A stretch of 64,000 nucleotides of DNA from Solirubrobacterales bacterium (lineage in GTDB: Bacteria > Actinomycetota > Thermoleophilia > Solirubrobacterales > Thermoleophilaceae), in assembly GCA_012718975.1 (NCBI GenBank), contig JAAYBF010000043.1, positions 1 through 64,000 of the forward strand, written 5' to 3'. Of the stretch, positions 1-7,602 are shown one piece after another. The translations under genes were made by a program, and so were the position numbers. The notes beneath the pieces were generated by a model that worked only from the letters and a program-made list of their open reading frames with translations, was not told the DNA's origin and ran no database searches. Every line of letters begins with the position of its first letter. The stretch's first letter is position 1.

Positions 1-247
1 CGGGAACCGGCCGGCTCGGGGCGCGCGTCGCCTGCGAGACCGGCTGCGCGGTCACCGCGCGCGGCTGCTGGGGCTGGGCGTGCGGCTGGCCGGGCGCCGG
101 TACGCCGCCGCGCTCGGGCGCGCGGCCCGCCCACTCGCGCAGGCGCTTGACATCGCGCGCCTGCGAGAAGTAGAGGGCGGAGAGCACCGCGAGCCCGAGG
201 ATCGCCGCGATGCCCGCGTAGGAGCCGATCTCCTGAAGAATCTCCAT
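1..247 (-). CDS. Membrane-anchored hypothetical protein, N-terminal part only
   Basis: Only the first 82 codons are in the window; the 3' end lies beyond base 1. It starts at ATG (complement of 245-247) and is absent from the ORF track because it has no stop inside the window. The translation opens with a single hydrophobic segment (about residues 7-24, IGSYAGIAAILGLAVLSALY) followed by a basic RDVKRLREW stretch and a Pro/Ala/Gln-rich, probably disordered region. This looks like a type II single-span protein with its bulk outside the membrane. Similar layouts occur in LytR C-terminal-domain proteins, but that domain is not visible here, so the function is unknown. Confidence 0.6.
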   Translation of the reverse strand, partial: MEILQEIGSYAGIAAILGLAVLSALYFSQARDVKRLREWAGRAPERGGVPAPGQPHAQPQQPRAVTAQPVSQATRAPSRPVP

Positions 248-261
248 GGGCGAGTTCGTGA

Positions 262-267
262 ACTGTA
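262..267 (-). promoter_or_regulatory. Putative -10 box for the partial membrane protein
   Basis: TACAGT on the minus strand, 14 bp before the ATG at 247. It fits TANNNT, but no clear -35 is seen. Confidence 0.25.
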
Positions 268-310
268 GTGGTGCGGTCGGCTCCGAAACAGGGGCAGGCG
301 CGGACGGGCG

Positions 311-2206
311 CTAGCCCTCGGCGAGCGACGGGTCGTCGGTCGGGACGGCGTCGAGCGCGCGCTCGGCCGACAGCTCGGCCACCGCGCCCGCCAGCGCGGC
401 CGCGTCGCCGTTGTAGACCAGCTCCTCGATCCGCGCGAACGCGCCCTCGACCCAGTCGGGGTCGAGGCGCGGCCGGACCGCCGCGACGATCCGCTCGGCC
501 GGTGTCGGCAGCGGCCGCTCGCCGGGATCGAACAGCTCCTCGTGGATCTTCTCCCCCGGCCGCCTCCCGACGACCTCGATCGCGATGTCGACCTCGGGCT
601 CCTTGCCCGACAGCCGGATCATGTTGCGCGCCAGGTCGATGATCTTCACCGGCTCGCCCATCTCGAGCACGAACACCTGCGAGCCGGTCGCCAGGTCGCC
701 GGAGCGGATGATCAGCTGGACCGCCTCGGGGATCGTCATGAAGTAGCGGGTCATCTCCGGATCGGTGACCGTCACCGGCCCGCCGTCGGCGATCTGGCGG
801 CGGAAGATCGGCACCACCGAGCCCGACGAGCCGAGCACGTTGCCGAACCGCACCGCCGCGTAGCGGGTGCGGTGATAGCGGTTCTGGGCCGCCTCGATCG
901 CCCACTCGGCGAGCGCCTTGGAGGCCCCCATCACCGTCGCCGGCGCGACCGCCTTGTCGGTCGAGACCAGCACGAACCGCTCGACGCCGTTCTCGCCGGC
1001 GGCGCCCGCGACGATCCGCGTCGCGACCGCGTTGTTGCGTACCGCCTCGACCGGGTTCTCCTCCATCAGGCCGACGTGCTTGTAGGCGGCGGCGTGGAAG
1101 ACGACCGCCGGCCGCTGCTCGGCGAACAGCTCGCCCATCCGGGTCGCGTCCTTGCAGTCGGCGAGCACCGCGACGAGGTTGCCGAAGTGGCGGTCGTCCT
1201 CGAGCTCGCGGCGGATCTCGAACAGGTTGTTCTCGGCGTGGTCGACGAGCACCAGCCGCTTCGGCTTCACGCGCGCGATCTGGCGGCAGAGCTCCGAGCC
1301 GATCGAGCCGCCGGCGCCGGTGACGAGCACCACCTGGCCGGCGAGGTAGGCGCCGACGCGGTCGATCTCGACGCGCACCGGCTCGCGGCCGAGCACGTCC
1401 TCGACCTGGACCTCGCGCACCTGGCGCAGCAGGTTCGGCCCGCGCGAGAGCAGCTCGAAGGTGGTCGGCAGCGTGCGGACGGGAATGTTGCGCGCCCGGC
1501 AGGCGGTGACGACCTTCTGGCGCAGCGTGCCCGGCGCCGACGGGATCGCGATCACGACCTCGTCGGGCTTGGTGTCGTCGAGGACGCGGTCGAGGTCGGC
1601 GGTGGTGCCGTGGACGCGGTGGCCGGCGACGAGCATCCCCTGCTTGCGCGGGTCGTCGTCGACGAAGCCGATCACCGCGGTCGACAGCTCGGGGTTGCGG
1701 CGCAGCTCGACCGCGACCTGCTGGCCGCCGTTGCCGGCGCCGACGATCAGCACCTCTGTCGTCGCGCGCGCGACCAGCGGCCGGCGCAGCTGGCGCTCGA
1801 CGAGCGCCCGGACGGCGAAGCGGGCGCCGGCGACGAGCGCGAGCGTGAGCAGGAAGTCGAGCGCGATCACGCCGCGCGGCGGGTCGACGTCGCCGGGCGA
1901 GAAGACGAAGCTGAGGCCGATCAGCGCGAAGCTCGCGACCGCGACCGCCTTGACGATCGACTCGAAGTCGGCCTGGTCGACGAACCGCCACAGCTTCGAG
2001 TAGAGGCCGAACGCCGCGAACAGCGCCAGCTTGATCACGACCACCAGCCCGACCGTGTCGATCAGCAGCGTGTCGTAGCGCGGCGGGATGCCCTCGTCGA
2101 AGCGCAGGACGTAGGCCAGGTAGTAGGCGAGCGCCACCAGGCAGGCGTCGACCGCCACCTGGCCGATGCGCCGGACGCCGACCGAGGATGTCAGGCGAGA
2201 GGGCAA
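311..2206 (-). CDS. CapD/FlaA1-type nucleotide-sugar 4,6-dehydratase (polysaccharide biosynthesis)
   Basis: A 631-residue protein of the long WbpM/PglF/CapD type. Four hydrophobic helices fill roughly residues 10-125. A CoA-binding-like Rossmann segment follows (VLIVGAGNGG, about 152), then an extended SDR epimerase/dehydratase domain with VTGAGGSIGSE (about 295). The usual Tyr-x-x-x-Lys is replaced by MGASK after STDKAV, as is typical of UDP-GlcNAc 4,6-dehydratases of this family. It probably makes UDP-4-keto-6-deoxy-HexNAc at the membrane for glycan synthesis. The DegT aminotransferase nearby could use that product. The start is TTG with no clear ribosome site, 6 bp after the upstream ATPase gene stop, so the exact N-terminus is uncertain. 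Confidence 0.88.
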   Translation of the reverse strand: MPSRLTSSVGVRRIGQVAVDACLVALAYYLAYVLRFDEGIPPRYDTLLIDTVGLVVVIKLALFAAFGLYSKLWRFVDQADFESIVKAVAVASFALIGLSFVFSPGDVDPPRGVIALDFLLTLALVAGARFAVRALVERQLRRPLVARATTEVLIVGAGNGGQQVAVELRRNPELSTAVIGFVDDDPRKQGMLVAGHRVHGTTADLDRVLDDTKPDEVVIAIPSAPGTLRQKVVTACRARNIPVRTLPTTFELLSRGPNLLRQVREVQVEDVLGREPVRVEIDRVGAYLAGQVVLVTGAGGSIGSELCRQIARVKPKRLVLVDHAENNLFEIRRELEDDRHFGNLVAVLADCKDATRMGELFAEQRPAVVFHAAAYKHVGLMEENPVEAVRNNAVATRIVAGAAGENGVERFVLVSTDKAVAPATVMGASKALAEWAIEAAQNRYHRTRYAAVRFGNVLGSSGSVVPIFRRQIADGGPVTVTDPEMTRYFMTIPEAVQLIIRSGDLATGSQVFVLEMGEPVKIIDLARNMIRLSGKEPEVDIAIEVVGRRPGEKIHEELFDPGERPLPTPAERIVAAVRPRLDPDWVEGAFARIEELVYNGDAAALAGAVAELSAERALDAVPTDDPSLAEG

Positions 2207-2212
2207 GGTCGC

Positions 2213-3484
2213 TCAGGGTAGCGCCGTGGACCGATCCCAGAGCGCCTGGAGGGGAACCGCCCAGAGCCCGTCGCCCGCGGGCAGGGTGCGCTCGCCCGTG
2301 TAGAGGACGACTCCGGCCGCCAGCCGGTCGCCGAGCGCGGACCTCAGGTGCGCGAGGCCGGCGAAGTCCCGCGGGCCGACGGTGGCGCTGGCCTTGACCT
2401 CGATCCCCACGATCTCGCCCGAGGGCCGCTCGACGATCACGTCGACCTCGCGCTCGTCGGCGCGGTAGTGCCAGAAGGTGAGCGGCTGCGGCGCCCAGGC
2501 CGCCTGCCGCTCCAGCTCGGTCGCAACGAAGGTCTCGAACAGCGCGCCTGCCAGTCCGCCGTCGGCGAGGAGGCGCTGCTCGTCGGCGCCGATCAACGCG
2601 GCGAGCAGTCCGGTGTCGGCGACGTAGAGCTTGGGTGCCTTGACCTCTCGCTTGCCGAGGTTCACGTGCCATGGTCGGCGGACCCGGACGAGGAACAGGC
2701 GCTCGAGCGCCTCGACGTGGCTCTTGGCGGTCTTGCCGTCGACACCGGCGTCGCGCCCGAGTCCCTCGTACCGGGCGAGCGACCCCGAACGGCTCGCGAC
2801 CAGGCGGAGCACCGTCCCGACGGCACCGGGATCGCGAACTTTCGACGCGTCGGCGACGTCCCGATCGACGATCGACTGGACGTAGCTCTCGAAGAACCGG
2901 GCGCGCGCCGTCTCGGGTCGGCGCAGCGCCTCGGGAAAGCCACCCGCGAGCAGCCGGTCCAGGTACGCATGCCTGCCGACCGGCGCCTGGGAGAGCTGCG
3001 GCACCTCGCCGCCGAACAGGCGCTCGAGGAGGCCCTCGGCGACCCCGTCGATCTCGCCCTGGGTGAACGGCCACAGCGCGAGGTAGTCGACGCGGCCCGG
3101 GAGCGCGTCGGGAACCGTCGGGAGGCGGCGCAGGTTGGCCGAGCCGGTGATCAGGAACTGCCCCGGGGCGTCGTCACGATCGACGCGGGCCTTGATCGCG
3201 AGCAGGAGCTTGGGGGCGCGCTGGATCTCGTCGATGACGACCGGCGTGCGCTGCCCCGCGATGAACCCGGCCGGGTCGGCGGCCGCCAGCTCGAGGGTCG
3301 GGGGGTCGTCGAGCGTGACGTAGTCGGCGCCCAGGCGCTCGGTGGCGAGCCGGCGCGCCAGGGTGCTCTTGCCTGCCTGGCGGGGACCGAGGAGGGCCAC
3401 CACTCGGGCGCTCGCCATCGCCTCCAGGACCGTCCGGTCCAGCGTCCGCGGCACGTAGCGCGACTGTCTGGCCTCGCCGCCCAT
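2213..3484 (-). CDS. ATPase with DUF4143 (AAA-type, ATP-binding protein)
   Basis: This 423-residue protein has the usual length and order for the AAA_14/DUF4143 family. A Walker A is at about residue 33 (GPRQAGKSTLARR) and a Walker B at about 84 (VVIDEIQRAP), followed by a sensor region ITGSANLRRL. The C-terminal DUF4143 half carries a PD-(D/E)XK-like stretch (REVDVIVERPSGEIVGIEVKAS). The biological role of the family is not established; the genes are patchily distributed and often look horizontally acquired. It sits between the DUF354 and CapD genes of a sugar locus and is preceded by three 22-bp repeats that start 15 bp from its ATG, suggesting self-contained regulation. The start is supported by GTAGGA upstream. 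Confidence 0.85.
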   Translation of the reverse strand: MGGEARQSRYVPRTLDRTVLEAMASARVVALLGPRQAGKSTLARRLATERLGADYVTLDDPPTLELAAADPAGFIAGQRTPVVIDEIQRAPKLLLAIKARVDRDDAPGQFLITGSANLRRLPTVPDALPGRVDYLALWPFTQGEIDGVAEGLLERLFGGEVPQLSQAPVGRHAYLDRLLAGGFPEALRRPETARARFFESYVQSIVDRDVADASKVRDPGAVGTVLRLVASRSGSLARYEGLGRDAGVDGKTAKSHVEALERLFLVRVRRPWHVNLGKREVKAPKLYVADTGLLAALIGADEQRLLADGGLAGALFETFVATELERQAAWAPQPLTFWHYRADEREVDVIVERPSGEIVGIEVKASATVGPRDFAGLAHLRSALGDRLAAGVVLYTGERTLPAGDGLWAVPLQALWDRSTALP

Positions 3485-3498
3485 GACGCGAATCCTAC

Positions 3499-3557
3499 CG
3501 CTAACTCGGAATAGAGCGCCCGTTAACTCGGAATAGCGCGCCCGTTAACTCGGAATA
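3499..3557. repeat. Three 22-bp-period direct repeats ahead of the DUF4143 ATPase gene
   Basis: The 15-mer cgYtaactcggaata occurs at 3499-3513, 3521-3535 and 3543-3557. The starts are exactly 22 bp apart, and the two spacers read gagcgcc and gcgcgcc. The first copy differs at one base (C for T). The array fills the gap between the DUF354 stop (3571) and the ATPase start (3484). Two helical turns per repeat would put all copies on one face of the DNA, as expected for an operator. Confidence 0.85.
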
Positions 3558-3570
3558 TCCCTGCAAATCG

Positions 3571-4590
3571 CTACTTTGCCGCCGAGAGGAGCATGGCGGC
3601 GATGTCGCGCGGGTTGCGGCGGATGCGGTCGGCGGCGGGGTCGGTGCGCTTGACGACCTCGATCCGGTCGGGGTCGCCGAGGCGGTGGAGGCGGCCCTTG
3701 GCGAGCAGCTGCTCGTCGACGGCGCCGAGGCGGCCCTCGAAGGTGGTGAAGACGGGCACCCCGAGCGCGACGGCCTCACGGTTCATCGTGCCGCCGCCGG
3801 AGATCACGAGGTCGGAGTACGCGATCAGGCTCTGGGCGTCGATCGCCCGCTCGGGAACGATCAACCGCGGCCCGGCCGCCCCGCCGCCCACGGCGAGCTC
3901 GGCGAGCTCGGCGCGCTGACGGTCGGTGCGCGGCAGCACGACGGTCTGGGCGCGGTCGCGCAGCCGCTCGAGCACGCGCGGGAAGACGGGGCTCTCGTGG
4001 CGGTGGTAGAGCGACCGGTCGGGCGGAGTGCGCACGACCGCGATCGGCTCGGACGGGTCGAGGGCCAGCTCGTCGAGGACGGCGGCGTCGGGCTCGAAGT
4101 CGGCGAGGTAGTACTCCTCCTTCAGGCCCGGGTAGCGGCGCAGCTTGCCGCGCGCCCCGTAGCGGTCGAGCCGCTGCGGCGGGATCGCGTCGGGCACCAC
4201 CACCACCCGCGCGAGGCGGCAGTTGACGTTGTGCTGGACGGTCGCCCACTCGTAGTCGAACGCGGTCGCAGACGGGATGCCGAGCAGCTTCGCGGCGACC
4301 ATCACGTCGTTGGAGGCGTGGCCGAGCGCGACGTCGAAGTGGCGGTGGCGCGCCCAGCGGCGCAGCGCCCGGCTGCGGCTCGCCAGCCGGCCCGCCTTGC
4401 GCAGCCGGCTCGATCCCGCGTGGGAGCCGATCGCGGTGTGGTCGATCCCGAGCCGCTCGCAGAGCTGGAGCGTCTGGGCGAAGTCGCGCGCGGTCACCTC
4501 GACGTGGTGGCCGTCGGCGCGCATCACGTCGATCAGCGGCCGCATGACGAGCACGTGCGGGCTGTTGGTGAGGTCGATCCAGACGCGCAT
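3571..4590 (-). CDS. DUF354 family protein (glycosyltransferase-B-like fold)
   Basis: A 339-residue protein that begins MRVWIDLTNSPHVLVMRPLI, the hallmark opening of DUF354. Members resemble UDP-GlcNAc 2-epimerase/GT-B proteins and occur in surface-polysaccharide loci. The C-terminal half has a glycine-rich VISGGGTMNREAVALGVPV segment, matching the donor-nucleotide site of GT-B enzymes such as MurG. The protein has no signal peptide or membrane span, so it is cytoplasmic. It is flanked by a DegT aminotransferase and a CapD dehydratase on the same strand, which supports a role in nucleotide-sugar or glycan metabolism. The exact reaction is unknown. Confidence 0.75.
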   Translation of the reverse strand: MRVWIDLTNSPHVLVMRPLIDVMRADGHHVEVTARDFAQTLQLCERLGIDHTAIGSHAGSSRLRKAGRLASRSRALRRWARHRHFDVALGHASNDVMVAAKLLGIPSATAFDYEWATVQHNVNCRLARVVVVPDAIPPQRLDRYGARGKLRRYPGLKEEYYLADFEPDAAVLDELALDPSEPIAVVRTPPDRSLYHRHESPVFPRVLERLRDRAQTVVLPRTDRQRAELAELAVGGGAAGPRLIVPERAIDAQSLIAYSDLVISGGGTMNREAVALGVPVFTTFEGRLGAVDEQLLAKGRLHRLGDPDRIEVVKRTDPAADRIRRNPRDIAAMLLSAAK

Positions 4591-4664
4591 CGCCGACTAA
4601 CTACAGCGGACGGAGGATCGTGGAGGTCATCGGGCCGTGGAGCTCCGGTCGCGTCGGCCGCGGT

Positions 4665-5747
4665 CTAGCCGAGCGCGGCGGCCACCGCGGCCACCGTCTC
4701 GTCGACCTGGGCGGCCGTCAGCTCGGGGCCCATCGGCAGCGCCAGATGGGTGCGGGCGGCGAGCTCGGTGCCGGGCAGCTCGAGCCCGGCGGGGGCGAAG
4801 CCGGCGGTCGCCGGCTGGAGGTGGATCGGCGTGCGGTAGTAGCCGCGCGCGCCGATGCCTTGCGCCGCGAGGGCGGCGGCGAGCTCGTCGGCGCGGTCGC
4901 TGCGCACGACGTAGAGGTGGTGGACGTGCTCGGCGCCGGCGACCGGGGCGGGCAGGGCGACGTGGTCGCCGAGGCCGCCGGCGGCGTAGCGGTCGGCGGC
5001 GGCGCGGCGGGCGGCGTTCCAGCCGTCGAGCTCGGGCAGCAGCAGCCGCAGGACCGCCGCCTGCAGCTCGTCGAGGCGCGAGTTGTAGCCGACCTCGACG
5101 AATGTCTTCTTGTCGTCGGAGCCGTGGAAGCGCAGCCGCCGCACGCGCTGGGCGACGGCGTCGTCGTCGGTGGTGACGGCGCCACCGTCGCCGAGGCAGG
5201 GCAGGTTCTTCGACGGGAAGAACGAGAACGTGGCGGCGTCGCCGAGCGCGCCCGCGCGCACGTCGCCGAGCCGGGCGCCGGTCGCCTGGGCGGCGTCCTC
5301 GAGCACCGGCAGGCCGAGCTCGCGCAGCTCCGGGACCGGGGCGACGTTGCCGAACAGGTGGACGGCGACGATCGCCTTGGTGCGCGGCGTGATCGCCGCC
5401 CGCACCGTCTCCGCGGTGACGCACATCGTCTCCGGATCGACGTCGCAGTAGACGGGGATCGCCCCGATGCTCGCGGTCGCCTCGACGGTGGCGTAGAAGG
5501 TGAACGACGGGCAGACGACCTCGTCGCCGGGCTCGACCCCTAACGCCCGCAGCGCGATCGCGAGCGCGTCGGTGCCGTTGGCGACGCCGATCGCGTGGCG
5601 GACGCCGAGCTGCTCGGCCAGCTCGGCCTCGAACGCCTCGACCTCGGGCCCGAGGATGTAGCGCCCGCCGCGCGCGACGGCGGCGAGCCGCTCGGCGATC
5701 GCCGGCATGTGCGGCTCGAGTGTCGTCGCGAACAGGGGTACGGCCAC
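4665..5747 (-). CDS. DegT/DnrJ/EryC1/StrS family PLP-dependent sugar aminotransferase
   Basis: The protein is 360 residues long, starting at GTG 5747 rather than at the ORF-track start. This start gives MAVPLFATTLEPHMPAIAERL, matches family length, and has a TAGGGT box 8 bp upstream. Features are the PLP phosphate-binding GTDALAIALRAL (about residue 57), the acidic residue in LPVLEDAAQA, and the Schiff-base lysine in FSFFPSKNLPCLGDGGA. Such enzymes transfer an amino group to 4-keto (or 3-keto) nucleotide sugars. With the CapD dehydratase downstream this could give a UDP-4-amino-4,6-dideoxy sugar; that pairing is inference. Confidence 0.9.
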   Translation of the reverse strand: MAVPLFATTLEPHMPAIAERLAAVARGGRYILGPEVEAFEAELAEQLGVRHAIGVANGTDALAIALRALGVEPGDEVVCPSFTFYATVEATASIGAIPVYCDVDPETMCVTAETVRAAITPRTKAIVAVHLFGNVAPVPELRELGLPVLEDAAQATGARLGDVRAGALGDAATFSFFPSKNLPCLGDGGAVTTDDDAVAQRVRRLRFHGSDDKKTFVEVGYNSRLDELQAAVLRLLLPELDGWNAARRAAADRYAAGGLGDHVALPAPVAGAEHVHHLYVVRSDRADELAAALAAQGIGARGYYRTPIHLQPATAGFAPAGLELPGTELAARTHLALPMGPELTAAQVDETVAAVAAALG

Positions 5748-5755
5748 GGCCGGGC

Positions 5756-5761
5756 ACCCTA
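5756..5761 (-). promoter_or_regulatory. -10 box of the DegT aminotransferase gene
   Basis: TAGGGT on the minus strand lies 8 bp before the GTG at 5747. It is one of the recurring start-proximal TANNNT boxes and implies an almost leaderless transcript. Confidence 0.4.
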
Positions 5762-5783
5762 CCGGCCCGGCGGCGGTCGGAGA

Positions 5784-5813
5784 TTGGCGAGCGCGGCACG
5801 GCGGACGTAGGCT
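5784..5813 (+). promoter_or_regulatory. Promoter of the GAF/SpoIIE gene
   Basis: TTGGCG (5784-5789), an 18-bp spacer and TAGGCT (5808-5813) lie just ahead of the ATG at 5824. This gives a plausible housekeeping-type promoter with a very short leader, divergent from the DegT gene promoter. Confidence 0.4.
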
Positions 5814-5823
5814 GGACGGGCCG

Positions 5824-6822
5824 ATGAGGACGCTCGACGACGCCGAGCGGGGAGGCCCGGCGGCCGGCGACGCGTCCGGCGGCACCGAGTCACCCCGCAC
5901 GCCTGGGGACCCGCTCGACCGGGTGCTGGACCACCTGCGCCGCCATGTCCGGGCAGACGCGGCGATCGTCGCGCTCGTCGATCGCGACCGCACCACCGTC
6001 GACCCGATCGCCGCCTGGTACGCATTCCCCGAGCTCGACGAGGCGCTCACGCCGCTGCTGCGCCGCCCCTACGACCGCGAGCGGCCGGGCCTGATCGAGG
6101 CGACGCTCGAGCGCGGGGGCCCGCTGCTGCTGCCCCGACTCGAGGACTGGGAGGCCGCCGCGATCCCCGGCACGCCGGTCGACGCCGCCGTGAGTCGCGC
6201 CTGGGACCTGATCCGACGCGCGTCGGCGGCGGCGGCCCCGATCCGCACCGCGCTCGGGCGCACGCTCGGCGCGCTGGCGGTGCTGTCGCTCGACGAGGCC
6301 CGCCCGCTCGGCCGCGCCGACCTCGACATGGTCACCGTGCTCGCCGACCTCGCCGCGCTCGCCCGCGAGCGGGCGGAGCTGCTGGCCGCCGAGGCCGAGC
6401 AGCGGCGCCAGGAGGTGCTGCTCAAGCGGGCGGCGGAGGGCACCTCGGCGACGCTGGAGCCCGACGCGGTCGAGCGGGCCGTCGTCGCCCACGCCGCCCA
6501 GATCCTCGCCGCCGACGGCGCCCAGCTCAGCCGCGTCCGCGCCGGCTCGCAGCGGCTCGCGTCGGTCGCGCGCCACGGCGAGCCGCCCGAGGTCGACGCG
6601 GCGACGCTCGGCGAGGTGGTCCGCGCGCGCAACGCGGTGGTCCACGACGGCGACGCGGCGCTCGCGCACGTGCCGATCGAGCTCGGCCCGCGGCTGTTCG
6701 GGGTCCTGTCGATCGCCCGCACCGACGGCCGCCGCTTCGACCCCGACGAGCTCGCGCTGGCCGGCAAGGTCGCGCGGATCGCCGCGGCGGCGATCGCGAA
6801 CGCCGAGGCCTTCCAGCAGTAG
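5824..6822 (+). CDS. GAF-domain sensor, N-terminal part of an amber-interrupted SpoIIE phosphatase
   Basis: 332 codons from ATG 5824 to TAG 6820-6822. Two GAF-like regions are visible (about residues 25-165 and 200-330); the second ends in the helix AGKVARIAAAAIANAEAFQQ that normally links GAF to a PP2C/SpoIIE catalytic domain. The reading frame continues after the stop without any shift into that catalytic domain (next entry). Intact relatives usually read AF(Q/E)xER at this junction, so a single GAG-to-TAG change would explain the stop. Without its catalytic half this product could at most bind a ligand or partner. Confidence 0.7.
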   Translation: MRTLDDAERGGPAAGDASGGTESPRTPGDPLDRVLDHLRRHVRADAAIVALVDRDRTTVDPIAAWYAFPELDEALTPLLRRPYDRERPGLIEATLERGGPLLLPRLEDWEAAAIPGTPVDAAVSRAWDLIRRASAAAAPIRTALGRTLGALAVLSLDEARPLGRADLDMVTVLADLAALARERAELLAAEAEQRRQEVLLKRAAEGTSATLEPDAVERAVVAHAAQILAADGAQLSRVRAGSQRLASVARHGEPPEVDAATLGEVVRARNAVVHDGDAALAHVPIELGPRLFGVLSIARTDGRRFDPDELALAGKVARIAAAAIANAEAFQQ

Positions 6823-7602
6823 CGCCACCTCGCGCGCACGCTCACCCACGGCTTCGTTCCGCAGGCGCTGCCGACCGTCGCCGGCTGGGACATCGGCGTC
6901 CTCTACGAGCCGGCCGACGAGCAGCCGACCGGCGGCGACCTCTACGGCGCCTGGCAGCTCCCCGGCGGCGCGGTCGCGGTGGTGATCGGCGACGTCGTCG
7001 GCAAGGGCGTCGAGACGGCGGCGCTGAGCGCGATGGCGCGCTTCTTCATCGAGGCGGCGAGCTGGGACCGCGACGACCCGGCGGCGGTGCTCGGACACGT
7101 CAGCGCGATGCTCGCCCAGCGGCTGCCGAGCGAGCGCTTCGTGACCGCGTTCTTCGGGCTGCTCGACCGCCGCGGCCTGCGCTACGCCAACGCCGGCCAT
7201 CTCGCGCCGCTGGTGGTGCGCAGCGACGGTGAGCTGTCGGAGACCGCGACCGGCGGCCTGCCGCTCGGGATCGACCCGGAGCCCGGCTACGCGGTCCACC
7301 GCCTCGACCTCGGGCCCGACGACCTGCTCGTCGGCTACACCGACGGCATCCTCGAGGCGCGCCGCGACGGCGAGCTGCTCGGCGGCGACCGGCTGCGGCG
7401 GATGGTCGGCGAGGCGTGCGCGACCACGCGCGAGCCGGAGACGCTCGCCGAGCTGCTCCACGACGGGGTGCGGGCGTGGGCCCGCGGCCTCAGCGACGAC
7501 GCGGCGATCCTCGCGCTGCGCCGGCGCGGGCTGACGGTCGTCGAGGACGCCGGCGGTGCGCAGGCGGGGACCGGCGTCACTCCAGCAGCGTCATCTCCTT
7601 GA
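6823..7602 (+). pseudogene. PP2C/SpoIIE catalytic half, separated by in-frame TAG
   Basis: Continues in the same frame as the GAF gene: RHLARTLTHGFVPQALP, then PTGGDLYGAW, VVIGDVVGKGVETAALSAMARF, YANAGHLAPLVV, VGYTDGILEARRDGELLGG and SDDAAILALRRR. These are the ordered metal-binding and core motifs of SpoIIE/RsbU Ser/Thr phosphatases. No ATG/GTG/TTG occurs between the TAG and the GTG at 6979. A product starting there would lack the first metal-binding Asp in GGDLYG and should be inactive. The full protein would have about 592 residues and would control an anti-sigma or anti-anti-sigma partner. The 3' end overlaps the convergent kinase gene by 26 bp. Confidence 0.7.

Noticed and set aside
542-2221. 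559-codon plus-strand ORF opposite capD, and many similar long ORFs
   Set aside because: High GC makes long antisense ORFs common; its translation is Arg/Asp/His/Gly-rich without motifs, while the minus strand has a complete CapD protein.
3501-3779. Short minus ORF reading through the 22-bp repeats
   Set aside because: It is a shadow of the DUF354 gene in another frame; the repeat-encoded peptide has no support as a protein.
6813-6830. Amber codon as pyrrolysine or programmed readthrough signal
   Set aside because: No known readthrough context (such as CAA-UAG-CAA-UUA) follows the TAG and nothing else in the window suggests pyrrolysine use; a nonsense mutation or error is simpler.
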